Assembly: GCA_900766245.1 (NCBI GenBank)
Contig: CAAFUR010000029.1
Coordinates: 1 to 64,000, forward strand
Length of the DNA: 64,000 bases
Direction of reading: 5' to 3'
Source: Veillonellaceae bacterium
GTDB taxonomy: Bacteria > Bacillota > Negativicutes > Veillonellales > Veillonellaceae
Under the pieces are notes generated by a model. The model was not told where the DNA came from. It saw nothing but the letters and a program-made list of their open reading frames with translations, and did not search any database. The stretch's first letter is position 1. Each line of letters starts with the position of its first letter. Below are positions 17,801 through 27,107 of the stretch, piece by piece. Position numbers and translations under genes: made by a program.

Positions 17801-18244
17801 TTACTTATGTAATTCAATCCCTTTTCGTATATGACGTACAATCTGTTCCGCTGTTTTAGTATATATGTCTTGAGATTGTCCAAATGGGTCTTCTACGTCC
17901 CCAACTTCGCCACCAAATTCAGCAAGGGTCATAATTTTTTTACTATCGAAAGGAAATTGGCGAAGTAATATTTTTTTATGATCTTCTGTCATTGCCAATA
18001 CATAATCTGCGGCTTTCACAAAATCTACTTTTAATGGGCGAGAGCTGTGTTCGCTAATATCTTCGCCTACTAATTCACGAACTGCCTCCACAGCTTCGTT
18101 GCTCACCTTAGCTCCAGGAACACAAAATAATCCTGTGGATAAGGTCAATACCTCTACCCCAAGTTCACGCCCTACAGCACGGGCAATTCCTTCTCCCATG
18201 GGACTACGACAGGTATTCCCTGTACAAACAAACAATAAATTCAT
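17801..18244 (-). CDS. low-molecular-weight phosphatase, YwlE-like arginine phosphatase
   Basis: This 147-residue protein has the low-molecular-weight phosphatase P-loop C7-TGNTC-R13 at its N-terminus and the acid-loop segment EDPFGQSQDIY near the C-terminus. A threonine at position 11 of the P-loop is the residue that gives Bacillus YwlE its preference for phosphoarginine; tyrosine phosphatases usually have isoleucine there. Arginine phosphatase is therefore the better guess, but tyrosine phosphatase activity is not excluded. The gene is adjacent to rpiB, as in Bacillus. Confidence 0.85.
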   Translation of the reverse strand: MNLLFVCTGNTCRSPMGEGIARAVGRELGVEVLTLSTGLFCVPGAKVSNEAVEAVRELVGEDISEHSSRPLKVDFVKAADYVLAMTEDHKKILLRQFPFDSKKIMTLAEFGGEVGDVEDPFGQSQDIYTKTAEQIVRHIRKGIELHK

Positions 18245-18400
18245 AATTACCTCTACTACACTTTAAAGCTATTTTACACCATCCAATATGGTCTAGCCAT
18301 CACGTTTACAAAATCAATTAAGAAAAACCATATCTGATATATATCAACATACCAATATTTAGAACTACTGCACTCATCCCATCAAGCGTTTCAAACATCC

Positions 18401-19495
18401 TTAGATATATTGTACATGACCACCACTGGCTTTCTCTAAGCGATTCATAACGGCCACACCAAGTCCTACCGGAGCACAGCCTTCCACAATTAATGTATCC
18501 ACACCCATATCGTTAAACTGTAATAAACTATCATATAAACGGTTGGCCAATGCCATAGGCTCTGCTTGTTCACCATATACAATGATATCTACCGAAAGTG
18601 TAAAATTGGGAAGTACTGTATTTAAATTTTCCAAAGTTTTCTCTGAAAGTAATAACCCAACTCTCGGCTTTCTTGTGCAATCTTCCTGTAAAATAGCTTC
18701 TTGCTGAACCATCTTATCTATGATGTCTTTCATGTGTTCCGCTACTGTTAATGACTGTCCCACTAGTACTTGTACCGGCATGTCTGGAGCATAATGGCGA
18801 TATTTCATACCTGGTGCTTTGGGTGCCTCTGTAGGATCATGCAAAGCCGTGTCATATACCACATGGTCCGCCACCATTTCTAGCATCTCTTTTGTGACAC
18901 CACCGGGACGTAGGATAATTATCGTATCATCTTCGACTTGTACGACTGTAGATTCTACGCCAATTTCACAAGGCCCTGCATCTACTACAGCATGAATACG
19001 TCCTTTCATATCGTGTAAGACTGCTTCTGCCGTAGTCGGACTTGGCCGACCTGAACGATTGGCACTAGGCGCTGCAATAGGCACACCCGCAATACGTATC
19101 ATCTTACGACACACCTCATGGTCTGGGCACCGCAATGCCACCCGTGAAAGTCCACCGGTCGCACGCTCTGGCACTAGCGCAGACTTTTCAAAGGTAATCG
19201 TCAAAGGACCTGGCCAAAAGGTATCCATTAATCTTTGTTCTAAAGGAGAGATATGTTTCACTAAACGGTGTACCATAGACTGATCACATACATGTAAAAT
19301 TAAAGGATTATCAGAAGGTCGCCCCTTGGCTGCATAAATACGATCCATCGCATCTGCTGCCAGTCCATTAGCTCCTAAGCCGTAGACCGTCTCCGTAGGT
19401 ATGGCCACCAAATCGCCTACACGAAGCAACGTACCGGCTAATTCTACATCATCAGGAGTCAATACCTGTGTTTCAATATGATCTAATGCTTCCAT
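18401..19495 (-). CDS. sua5: threonylcarbamoyl-AMP synthase Sua5
   Basis: This 364-residue enzyme makes threonylcarbamoyl-AMP for the t6A modification of ANN-decoding tRNAs. The N-terminal YrdC domain has IPTETVYGLGANG, the KGRPSDNPL segment and SANRSGRPSPT. The extra C-terminal Sua5 domain (about 230-364) makes it Sua5 type rather than the short TsaC. It stands 138 bases from prmC on the same strand; the prmC-prfA-sua5 grouping is conserved in Firmicutes. Confidence 0.92.
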   Translation of the reverse strand: MEALDHIETQVLTPDDVELAGTLLRVGDLVAIPTETVYGLGANGLAADAMDRIYAAKGRPSDNPLILHVCDQSMVHRLVKHISPLEQRLMDTFWPGPLTITFEKSALVPERATGGLSRVALRCPDHEVCRKMIRIAGVPIAAPSANRSGRPSPTTAEAVLHDMKGRIHAVVDAGPCEIGVESTVVQVEDDTIIILRPGGVTKEMLEMVADHVVYDTALHDPTEAPKAPGMKYRHYAPDMPVQVLVGQSLTVAEHMKDIIDKMVQQEAILQEDCTRKPRVGLLLSEKTLENLNTVLPNFTLSVDIIVYGEQAEPMALANRLYDSLLQFNDMGVDTLIVEGCAPVGLGVAVMNRLEKASGGHVQYI

Positions 19496-19633
19496 ATCGT
19501 ACCTCCTTTCCTATGCACTATTATATCACCATATGACAAACTTATTTTAAACTATATGAGGAGTTTTTGAACGTAAATTTGTGGAGAAGTATATAGCGAT
19601 CTATCTCCACCATCATATTCAGAGGACAAAATT

Positions 19634-20590
19634 TTATATAAAAGAGCGACGTACTTCCCAACGCACTTCACGAATGATACCAGCAATATCTCGTTGATAT
19701 ACTGGTTCTCTATAGTATCCTGTTTCTGCGGCTAGCTTTGATACAGCCTCTTCTTGACCTTGTCCAATTTCGATGGCAAGGTAACCACCATCTTTTACAA
19801 AACGCCAACCTTCACGAATGATAGGAACATAAAACTCTAATCCTGTAGTTCCTCCATGAAGGGCAATATGAGGTTCATGTAATACTTCTTGAGATAATGT
19901 GTTCATCTCTGCGGTAGTAATATATGGTGGGTTCGACACAAGTACATCAAATATACCTTCTAAGGCTGTTTGTTGTTCACCAAAAAGAGCCTTACAAGCA
20001 TCTAACAATGCACTATATTCAGTACCTTTGCCCATTTTCATCTGTTCCAATAGTTCTTTTATATCACTTTTATAGAACCTTGAAACATCAGCTAATTCTA
20101 AAGATATACGATTCTCTTCAGCCACTGCCAAAGCTTTATCGGAAATATCTACTCCTATACCAGTGGCATTAGGTAAATAATGTAATAGACTTAATAAAAT
20201 AGTACCAGGACCAGTGCATAAGTCTAAAATGCGTGGCGATGCATCCACATCATAAAGATCTAGTATATCCTCAATTAATGTTTCCGTATCTGGGCGAGGA
20301 ATCAACACATGCTCGTTCACATGAAAGTCTAACCCCATAAATTCTTTATGCCCTGTAATAGCTGCTACGCTATATCCTTTCGCTCTCTGTACCACTAGAG
20401 GTCGATAAGCATCTAATTCAGCCTTGTCCAATGGACGGTCAAAGTTTACATATAAGTACATACGGTCACATCCCAAACTATGAGAAAGCAGTACTTCCCC
20501 ATCCAAGCGGCTTGATTCTATGCCTTTGGAGCGAAAATACTGCTCTGTCCATTGGAGCATGCGACTAATAGTCCATAACTCATTATCCAT
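19634..20590 (-). CDS. prmC: release factor glutamine methyltransferase PrmC
   Basis: This 318-residue SAM enzyme methylates the glutamine of the GGQ motif in release factors. It shows VLIPRPDTE (95-103), the SAM motif ILDLCTGPGT (121-130) and the catalytic NPPY (220-223). It is about 40 residues longer than E. coli PrmC. Most of the excess is an insertion at about 180-212, just before NPPY. It overlaps prfA, whose product is its substrate, by eight bases. Confidence 0.93.
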   Translation of the reverse strand: MDNELWTISRMLQWTEQYFRSKGIESSRLDGEVLLSHSLGCDRMYLYVNFDRPLDKAELDAYRPLVVQRAKGYSVAAITGHKEFMGLDFHVNEHVLIPRPDTETLIEDILDLYDVDASPRILDLCTGPGTILLSLLHYLPNATGIGVDISDKALAVAEENRISLELADVSRFYKSDIKELLEQMKMGKGTEYSALLDACKALFGEQQTALEGIFDVLVSNPPYITTAEMNTLSQEVLHEPHIALHGGTTGLEFYVPIIREGWRFVKDGGYLAIEIGQGQEEAVSKLAAETGYYREPVYQRDIAGIIREVRWEVRRSFI

Positions 20591-21665
20591 GTTGATTTGC
20601 CTCTTGCATTTTAGCGGCTTGTTCTGCTGTGATTAAAGCTTGGATTAATTCATCCATATCCCCATTTAATACAGCATTTAATTTGTATAAAGTTAAGTTA
20701 ATGCGATGGTCTGTCACACGACCTTGTGGATAGTTGTACGTACGAATACGCTCGGAGCGATCCCCTGTACCCACTTGGCTTTTACGATCTGCTGCCATGG
20801 CAGACGTCGCTTCTTGCTCTGCTTTATCTTGTAATTTAGCACGCAATACGCGCATTGCTTTTTCACGGTTTTTGAGCTGAGAACGCTCATCCTGACAAGC
20901 TACCACAATACCAGATGGTTTGTGTGTAATACGGACAGCTGACTCCGTTTTATTAATGTGCTGTCCACCTGCACCAGATGCACGGTATGTATCGATTTCC
21001 AAATCTTTTTCATTGATTTCGATGTCGATATCTTCTGCTTCTGGTAATACCGCAACAGTTACAGTAGACGTATGGATACGTCCAGAAGATTCTGTATCTG
21101 GCACACGTTGCACACGGTGTACGCCACTTTCAAATTTTAACTTAGAATATACACTGTCGCCTTCGATAGAGAACACTACCTCTTTGAAGCCTCCTAATTC
21201 AGGCTCGTTCGCATCGATGATGGTACATCTCCAGCCTTGTGTTTCTGCGTACTTTGTAAACATACGGAATAAATCTCCTGCGAACAAAGCTGCTTCATCA
21301 CCACCGGCACCACCACGAATTTCGACGATAATATTCTTATCATCGTTCGGATCTTTTGGTAATAGTAAAATATGTAATTCTGCTTCTAATTCATCACGGC
21401 GAACTTTTAATTCATTCAATTCTTCTTGTGCCATAGCACGGAAGTCTTCATCTAGGCTTTTATCACCTAGCACTTCAAGAGCTTCTTCAATACCAGCCAA
21501 GACTTGCTTATATTGACGGAATGTATTTACCGTATCTGTCAATGACGCATGTTGACGAGTCAATTTACGCCATTCTTCTTGGCGAGCGATCACATCTGGG
21601 TCAGAAATGCGCTGTTCCAAGTCTAAAAATTTATCTTCAATCACTTGCAGTTTATCTACTAACAC
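20583..21665 (-). CDS. prfA: peptide chain release factor 1
   Basis: This 360-residue factor terminates translation at UAA and UAG. The codon-recognition region reads RVPDTESSGRIHTS, with Pro-x-Thr at 189-191. The catalytic GGQ is at 233-235 in SGAGGQHINKTESAVR. The start codon is GTG with AAGGAG five bases upstream. Overlap with prmC indicates coupled expression of the factor and its modifying enzyme. Confidence 0.95.
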   Translation of the reverse strand: MLVDKLQVIEDKFLDLEQRISDPDVIARQEEWRKLTRQHASLTDTVNTFRQYKQVLAGIEEALEVLGDKSLDEDFRAMAQEELNELKVRRDELEAELHILLLPKDPNDDKNIIVEIRGGAGGDEAALFAGDLFRMFTKYAETQGWRCTIIDANEPELGGFKEVVFSIEGDSVYSKLKFESGVHRVQRVPDTESSGRIHTSTVTVAVLPEAEDIDIEINEKDLEIDTYRASGAGGQHINKTESAVRITHKPSGIVVACQDERSQLKNREKAMRVLRAKLQDKAEQEATSAMAADRKSQVGTGDRSERIRTYNYPQGRVTDHRINLTLYKLNAVLNGDMDELIQALITAEQAAKMQEANQHG

Positions 21666-21677
21666 GGTGACTCCTTT

Positions 21678-22568
21678 CTAATCTTCTTCGTAAGCATCTT
21701 CTTCACTAGGTCGCACAGATTGTAAGGCACGAATGGCCACTTCAATTTGGTCATCCTCTGGCTCTCTCGTAGTCATATATTGTAGGGCCAAACCAGGAGC
21801 AATGATGGCTTTCATGAGTGGATGCTGTGTCCGTCCAGCTAGGCGAATCAATTCATAGGAAATTCCGGCCACCACTGGCATCAAGGCTAATCTAGATACT
21901 ATACGTTCCACTAAATTAGGCCAACCTAGAAATGCGAATACAATAATACTCACTACCATGACGAATAATAAGAAATTAGTACCGCAGCGTGCATGTAATC
22001 TAGAATGATTTCGCACATTTTCCACGGTTAATTCCATATCATTTTCATAGGTGTGTATCGTTTTATGCTCTGCTCCATGATACTGAAAGACACGCTTAAT
22101 ATCTGGAGTGAGTCCAATAGCAAAAATATATAATAAAAAAAGGATTAAACGAATAATTCCTTCATATAAATTCAATATCATATGATCTGTGCCTGCACCT
22201 GGCATAAATTTTGCCAACCATGTCGGTAAGGCGATAAATAATGCTGCTGCAATAAGTACAGATACAGCCATAGTGATGGCAATTTCTTTGTTGGATACCT
22301 CTTCCTCTTCTTCTCCAGAGGCCTGTGCCGAAAAGGATAAGGCTTTCATACCAATCACTAAGGATTCAAATAAAGCTACTACTCCACGCAGAAATGGCAA
22401 CTTTAATACGGGATACTTGTCTTGGATAGATTTCGTAGGTTCTTCTTTAACCGTGATGGTTCCATCTGGTTTTCGACAAGCTGTGGCCATAATCTTAGGA
22501 CCACGCATCATAACCCCTTCAATGACAGCTTGTCCACCTACATATTTTTTTACTCGTTCCTGAGTCAT
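21678..22568 (-). CDS. DUF1385 (YqhQ-like) membrane protein
   Basis: This 296-residue protein has the conserved DUF1385 start YVGGQAVIEGVMMRGP and the KRVFQYHGAEHKTIH segment. About four hydrophobic segments suggest an inner-membrane location. The HGAEHK region is the family's most conserved part and could bind metal, but its function is unknown. It lies 12 bases before prfA and after rpmE, the common order in Firmicutes, so it is probably co-transcribed with prfA-prmC. Confidence 0.85.
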   Translation of the reverse strand: MTQERVKKYVGGQAVIEGVMMRGPKIMATACRKPDGTITVKEEPTKSIQDKYPVLKLPFLRGVVALFESLVIGMKALSFSAQASGEEEEEVSNKEIAITMAVSVLIAAALFIALPTWLAKFMPGAGTDHMILNLYEGIIRLILFLLYIFAIGLTPDIKRVFQYHGAEHKTIHTYENDMELTVENVRNHSRLHARCGTNFLLFVMVVSIIVFAFLGWPNLVERIVSRLALMPVVAGISYELIRLAGRTQHPLMKAIIAPGLALQYMTTREPEDDQIEVAIRALQSVRPSEEDAYEED

Positions 22569-22579
22569 AGGGTCTCCTG

Positions 22580-22612
22580 TAAAACAAATATAGGCAGAGC
22601 CTTAGCTCTGCC
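22580..22612 (-). terminator. intrinsic terminator candidate after rpmE
   Basis: Perfect 8-bp arms GGCAGAGC and GCTCTGCC (22593-22600 and 22605-22612) with a 4-base loop are followed on the minus strand by the T-rich TATATTTGTTTTAC. It lies between the rpmE stop and the DUF1385 gene, so it may reduce read-through. Confidence 0.6.
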
Positions 22613-22640
22613 AATTAATTTGTATAGGTTATTTACGTAA

Positions 22641-22838
22641 TTATTTGCCGTAACGTTTGTTAAATTGTTCGATACGACCGCGAGCTTTAGCCGCACGTTG
22701 TTGGCCTGTGAAGAATGGATGGCAGTTGGAGCAAACGTCCACGCGAAGATCACCTTTAACAGAACCAGTTTTGAATGTGTTTCCACAACCGCAAGTTACA
22801 GTTGCTTCCGCATAATTAGGATGAATTCCTTCTTTCAT
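22641..22838 (-). CDS. rpmE: 50S ribosomal protein L31 (zinc-binding type)
   Basis: This 65-residue ribosomal protein carries the four cysteines of the zinc-binding C+ type of L31 (Cys16, Cys18, Cys36, Cys39). The C-terminal HPFFTGQQR and RIEQFNKRYGK segments are typical. C+ paralogues are often swapped for cysteine-free forms under zinc limitation; none is visible here. It has its own promoter. Confidence 0.95.
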   Translation of the reverse strand: MKEGIHPNYAEATVTCGCGNTFKTGSVKGDLRVDVCSNCHPFFTGQQRAAKARGRIEQFNKRYGK

Positions 22839-22878
22839 GTATATACACCTCTTTTCAACGTCTAAACTTTTCCTATAG

Positions 22879-22908
22879 ATTATATCACGAATGCTATACT
22901 CTATGCAA
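22879..22908 (-). promoter_or_regulatory. promoter of rpmE
   Basis: On the minus strand an extended -10 TGATATAAT (TATAAT at 22879-22884) is preceded, with an 18-base spacer, by a weak TTGCAT -35 (22903-22908). It lies about 40 bases upstream of the rpmE ATG. Confidence 0.55.
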
Positions 22909-22924
22909 TACTAGGGACTATGAC

Positions 22925-23215
22925 TTATTCAGATTTTTCTGCTTCTAATTTTTTAGCCTCTGCTCGTTCTTGTTTTGCTTCTTCTAAAGCTTCTTCTAAA
23001 TCTACAGAGTTTAAGATTTCTTTTAGTTCTAAAATTTCTTCTAATGTTAAGGTTACACCTTTTGTCATTTGTGAGTAATCCTCATCCCAAGCACGGATAT
23101 CGAATTTAGGATTGTAACGTCCCCAGCTTGTGCATGTTAATTGCTTTTTCATGCCATCTTTATTTTCTGACAACGTACCTAGTACTTTATAAATTGAATA
23201 ATTCACCACAGCCAT
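22925..23215 (-). CDS. YdbC-like (PC4-type) small protein
   Basis: This 96-residue protein resembles the YdbC family, whose members have a PC4-like fold and bind single-stranded nucleic acid. The segment LNLVSWGRYNPKFDIRAWD-like core is seen here as SWGRYNPKFDIRAWDEDYSQ, followed by KGVTLTLEEILELKEIL. The C-terminal 25 residues are a highly charged helix. It starts two bases after the stop of the large unknown gene and is probably co-transcribed with it. Confidence 0.75.
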   Translation of the reverse strand: MAVVNYSIYKVLGTLSENKDGMKKQLTCTSWGRYNPKFDIRAWDEDYSQMTKGVTLTLEEILELKEILNSVDLEEALEEAKQERAEAKKLEAEKSE

Positions 23216-23217
23216 GA

Positions 23218-24720
23218 TTAGCCCTCCTCTGCTTCTGTATTCGTTTCTGTTGGCACTGGTACAACCTCACTAGCTAGTGTGGCTAATGCATTGCCCCAGT
23301 TTGTTTCAGCTTGCACTTTTTCTGTTTCATATTGTTCTAATGAAGTGGTAAAGCTTGTAGTAAATGTAGCCAACGCCTCTTCTTTCACCACTTGACGACG
23401 GCAACTACCCATTAATTGTAATAAGGCTGGTGTGGTAGTTACCATGGACGCTAATGTACGTACTACTCGTTTTCCTTCTTCACTATTGAAATAGGTATAC
23501 CATAAGAATGGTGCACTTGGATGGTTAAAATACCAACGATATTCTACTGTATTATCTTGTAAAACAGATTGTTCCATCGCATACTGTACGGCTTCATTCT
23601 CTGGGGATGCCCCTAAAGGAATGCCACTCTTTTGCTCCAATGTAACAGACACATCGATGCCTTTCATAGATACTTGTAAATAATATCCCTCCAAAGCTTC
23701 AAACATGCGTTGCATGTATGTTGGAATACGATAGTCTCCATGCATATATCCATCTTCACCCATGGTTGGATGTTTTGGATTCATACTTACTTGTACACCA
23801 TATAGTGAAAGTCCATAGTGAGCCAAACTAAATGTTTCCATAGATGCCAAAACTTCGTGAGGCAATGGAATGAAGTTGGTTTGCTTATACCCATCTTCAA
23901 CGATTTCACAAATGGACAAATCTACTTTTTTCACGGGTCCTAAGCCATAGCGGAATTCATAGGTTTGCAATGGGGCCCATTCTCGAACGACTTCTAAATG
24001 ATTTTGAAGAATCATGAACTGTAAGGTTACTCGATTCATATTCAATTGATCTTGTACGGCAGACACTGGAATGAAGTAACGTACAGTGCCTTTTTCGCTT
24101 ACATTATTCACACGAGCCGCCATTTCTTCCATCGTCGTTACTGGTGCTGTGAACATGCCAGATGTAGCTGCTACAATGTGGTCAAAGATGACATCTTCTG
24201 GCCATTCATTGATAACAGGCGCTAGTGGGTATAAACTGCGGAATAAATCATAGCAACTTTCAGAAGCTGTATAGAAGAGCAAACGATCTGTGGGAAGTGT
24301 TTGCATGATTTCTTCTGCGATAGCTGCGTATTCCTCAAAATAGGCAAAGAGAATGATTCCCTCTGTATTCTTATGGAAGTCGATAACTTCTTGCATCGGT
24401 ACAGACCACTGGCGACCGGCAGACACTCCTTCATAATAGCCAGTAGCACTGATGAAGTCCATCAATTCTACACTAAAGGAAATGCCGTAAATTTCCTTAA
24501 ACCCTGCTTCATCATAGGGCAAGGGGCCAAACATATCTACTGTAGATGTTTGAGCAAGCTCAAATAATTCTTTCGGTGTAATGCCCCACTCACGGACTTC
24601 ACCACTTTGGGAAATGATTTGATCTAATACTCTAAATCTTGCTATTTCTTGTACGATAGCTGGTCCTGTAATACCTACTTTTGTAAAAGTCTCAATGAGA
24701 CGTCTCATTTGTTCTGTCAT
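23218..24720 (-). CDS. unrecognised 500-residue protein, possibly a degenerate methyltransferase
   Basis: I do not recognise this protein. The chosen ATG at 24720 lies just past the nth stop and has GGGGAAGG upstream; an ORF extension to 24807 would run inside nth. It is soluble, with no signal peptide or membrane segment. The order of a helical N-terminal part, a segment like a SAM-binding beta-alpha unit (GIILFAYFEEYAAIAEEI) and then FDHIVAATSGMF, where an N6-adenine methylase would have its NPPF-type motif, faintly recalls a methylase fold without catalytic residues. The last 30 residues are acidic and low complexity. Confidence 0.6.
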   Translation of the reverse strand: MTEQMRRLIETFTKVGITGPAIVQEIARFRVLDQIISQSGEVREWGITPKELFELAQTSTVDMFGPLPYDEAGFKEIYGISFSVELMDFISATGYYEGVSAGRQWSVPMQEVIDFHKNTEGIILFAYFEEYAAIAEEIMQTLPTDRLLFYTASESCYDLFRSLYPLAPVINEWPEDVIFDHIVAATSGMFTAPVTTMEEMAARVNNVSEKGTVRYFIPVSAVQDQLNMNRVTLQFMILQNHLEVVREWAPLQTYEFRYGLGPVKKVDLSICEIVEDGYKQTNFIPLPHEVLASMETFSLAHYGLSLYGVQVSMNPKHPTMGEDGYMHGDYRIPTYMQRMFEALEGYYLQVSMKGIDVSVTLEQKSGIPLGASPENEAVQYAMEQSVLQDNTVEYRWYFNHPSAPFLWYTYFNSEEGKRVVRTLASMVTTTPALLQLMGSCRRQVVKEEALATFTTSFTTSLEQYETEKVQAETNWGNALATLASEVVPVPTETNTEAEEG

Positions 24721-24721
24721 A

Positions 24722-25357
24722 TTATACCTTCCCCGCCGATTGGCATACATCATATAAAGGGCATTCGTCACATAATGGTTTTCGTGCTTTGCAAATCTTT
24801 CGGCCATGCCAGATCAGCCAATGATGTGCGGCACTCCAGTGTTCCATAGGAATTGCTTTTTTCAGTTTCTTTTCTACTTCGTCTGGTGTTTTACCCTTGG
24901 CTAAACCTAACCGATTGGACACTCGGAACACATGAGTATCTACAGCAATGGCTGGTGTATCAAATAGAATGGACACTAATACATTAGCAGTCTTACGCCC
25001 TACCCCTGGCAATGTGACTAAGGTATCAAAATCTCGGGGCACTTCACTATTATATTGTTCCACTAAAATTTTGCATGTTTCATGAATATGTTTAGCTTTA
25101 GAACGATATAACCCGCAATCTTTAATGAGCGCCTCTAATCCAAGTATACCTAATTCATACATGTCTTTAGGATCGCTATATTTCGGAAAGAGTCGTTTTG
25201 TTACAATGTTGACTCGTTCGTCAGTACATTGTGCAGATAATGCAACTGCTACTAGTAATTCAAAAGGCGTAGTAAATTCTAGTGCCGGTTTTGCATCATG
25301 GTAGACTTCTCCCAATATTCGTATTTGCTCTGCCTTGATGGCTTTTGTGATTCGCAT
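24722..25357 (-). CDS. nth: endonuclease III
   Basis: This 211-residue DNA glycosylase/AP lyase removes oxidised pyrimidines. The helix-hairpin-helix LPGVGRKTANVL carries the catalytic lysine, and the catalytic aspartate is in AVDTHVFRVSNRLGL. The iron-sulfur cluster loop is Cys189-x6-Cys196-x2-Cys199-x5-Cys205. Length is standard. The gene lies upstream of the 500-residue unknown with one base between, suggesting coupling. Confidence 0.95.
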   Translation of the reverse strand: MRITKAIKAEQIRILGEVYHDAKPALEFTTPFELLVAVALSAQCTDERVNIVTKRLFPKYSDPKDMYELGILGLEALIKDCGLYRSKAKHIHETCKILVEQYNSEVPRDFDTLVTLPGVGRKTANVLVSILFDTPAIAVDTHVFRVSNRLGLAKGKTPDEVEKKLKKAIPMEHWSAAHHWLIWHGRKICKARKPLCDECPLYDVCQSAGKV

Positions 25358-25509
25358 CGGAGTCTTCTCCTCTAAGATGAAAAAACTATATAAATTGTGT
25401 TATAATATAAATCTACAATGAATATCATCAGTTAGATACTTTCATCTAACACTAATATATAGTGTATCATACCATAAAGAAAGTCTAGTAACAAATAAGG
25501 AGATTATCT

Positions 25510-25776
25510 ATGACAGAACAAGAAAAAAAAGAAATGACCATGGAAGAAGCATTAACACGCATTAATGCATTGGCAGCGAAAAAAAAATCTGGTCAAAGCT
25601 TAACAGAAGAAGAGTTAGCAGAAAAAAAAGATTTATATGAAGTGTATTTAGGTTTTATCCGTGCCCAAGTGGTACAACATTTGGAATCTATTGAGTTTGT
25701 AGATGCTGAACCTGAAGCAGATACTGTGGAAGTGGATGTAGATTTAGACACAAAACACTTACGGAAGAAGCATTAA
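25510..25776 (+). CDS. DUF896 (YnzC-like) small protein
   Basis: This 88-residue protein has the DUF896 pattern: a first helix RINALAAKKKSGQSLTEEELAEKKDLYEVY and the conserved YLGFIRAQVVQHLESIEFVD segment. Bacillus YnzC is a small helical-hairpin protein linked to SOS-era genes, but its activity is unknown. An AAGGAG site is eight bases before the ATG, with a TATAAT box at 25401-25406. It ends one base before the exporter gene. Confidence 0.8.
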   Translation: MTEQEKKEMTMEEALTRINALAAKKKSGQSLTEEELAEKKDLYEVYLGFIRAQVVQHLESIEFVDAEPEADTVEVDVDLDTKHLRKKH

Positions 25777-25777
25777 T

Positions 25778-27106
25778 ATGTCTCAATACACAGAAAAGGA
25801 TTTGCGCATTTTAGAAGAACCCTTTGTGGAAATCAGAAAAAAGGTAAAAATTCTACTTCGTATGGGCTGTTTATTATCTGAAAATGGAGCCAATGCGAAC
25901 CAAATTGTTCGAGATATGCGTCGCGCAGCCGCATATATGGGAATTCCAGCAGATCATCTTCATATCCATATTGCCTACTCTAATATTTTAATTAATATTC
26001 ATAGTCCAGAAGATTGCTTTACATCCTTTAGAAATGTCCAATATTTAGGTGCTAATATGGATATTATTTCCGCCATTAGTGTCTTAACTTGGACTGCATT
26101 ACGTAATGAGTATACTCTTGATGAATTTTCCCAAAAACTCGAAGAGATTGCTAAAAAAGATCCTCCCCATTCGGATGCCACATCTGCCATCTTTGCAGGA
26201 TTTGCCTGTGGTGCTTTTCCTATCTTATTTGGGGGTACTATTATCTCTGCATGGATTACAACATTCTGCGCTCTCCTTGGATTTATTATACAATTGATAT
26301 TAAAACGTTTTCAAATTAATGGGTATATCAGTATCGCCTGTGCTGCTGCGGTATCTTCTGGATTAGCCTTTCTATCCGGATGTATTTTTGACTCTGCCGA
26401 TGTCATCTATGCTATGATTGCTTGCACATTGTTTATGGTTCCTGGCATTCCTCTCATTAATACAGTCGATGATTTGCTAAACAACTACATTTTGGCAGGA
26501 ATATCTCGATCTGTACATACGTTACTCATTGTGGGCAGTATGACTGTAGGGATTAGCATGGCTCAATACTTCAATCATTCTTATGATTTCACCCATTTAA
26601 GTATTGTTCCAGACAGCATTTCCATTGTTTTATTAGGTGCTGCCGTTGTGGGTGCTGCAGGCTATGCTGTGATGTTTTATACTCCAAAGCGTCTACTCCC
26701 ACTCATAGGTATTGGTGGCCTCATTGCTATTTTAGTAAAAAATACGCTCATATTATACTTAGGATTTTCTGTGTTTGGCGCTACTTTCATCGCTGCTGCT
26801 ATGGTCAGTTTATTTTCTCTGAAAGCAGCTCGTTATTCCCATACATCCTCTAAAGTATTAGCGATTCCATCAGCGATTCCTCTTGTACCTGGCGTATTTA
26901 TCTATCGATTTTTATATGCCATGTTACATATTAATTCTCTCACATCTGCAACCTTAGTCGAAGCCATTCAAAGTGGAGTCACTGCCATCCTAATCATCAT
27001 ATCCATCGGTGTGGGCGTTGCTATTCCTTCTATTCTAGCTGGTAAAATATTAGATGCTAGAAAAGAGAAAAAACTAGAAAGTTTATTAGATAAACGGTAT
27101 ACATAA
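25778..27106 (+). CDS. thrE: threonine/serine exporter family protein (ThrE-like)
   Basis: This 442-residue membrane protein combines the N-terminal ThrE domain (conserved LLRMGCLLSENGANANQIVRDM near 26-47) with a C-terminal second ThrE-type membrane domain. About ten hydrophobic segments are visible, and GVFIYRFLYAM lies near 372. Family members export threonine and serine; the substrate here is inferred. In many Firmicutes the two halves are separate proteins, so this is the fused form. It is translationally close-coupled to the DUF896 gene and ends at a strong terminator. Confidence 0.82.
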   Translation: MSQYTEKDLRILEEPFVEIRKKVKILLRMGCLLSENGANANQIVRDMRRAAAYMGIPADHLHIHIAYSNILINIHSPEDCFTSFRNVQYLGANMDIISAISVLTWTALRNEYTLDEFSQKLEEIAKKDPPHSDATSAIFAGFACGAFPILFGGTIISAWITTFCALLGFIIQLILKRFQINGYISIACAAAVSSGLAFLSGCIFDSADVIYAMIACTLFMVPGIPLINTVDDLLNNYILAGISRSVHTLLIVGSMTVGISMAQYFNHSYDFTHLSIVPDSISIVLLGAAVVGAAGYAVMFYTPKRLLPLIGIGGLIAILVKNTLILYLGFSVFGATFIAAAMVSLFSLKAARYSHTSSKVLAIPSAIPLVPGVFIYRFLYAMLHINSLTSATLVEAIQSGVTAILIIISIGVGVAIPSILAGKILDARKEKKLESLLDKRYT

Positions 27107-27107
27107 G

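Noticed and set aside
20920..21516. 198-codon plus-strand ORF opposite prfA
   Set aside because: It is antisense to a well-conserved release factor gene and reads as low-complexity serine-rich sequence.
24721..24807. Longer start for the 500-residue protein
   Set aside because: The extension lies inside nth, and the ATG at 24720 has its own ribosome-binding site.
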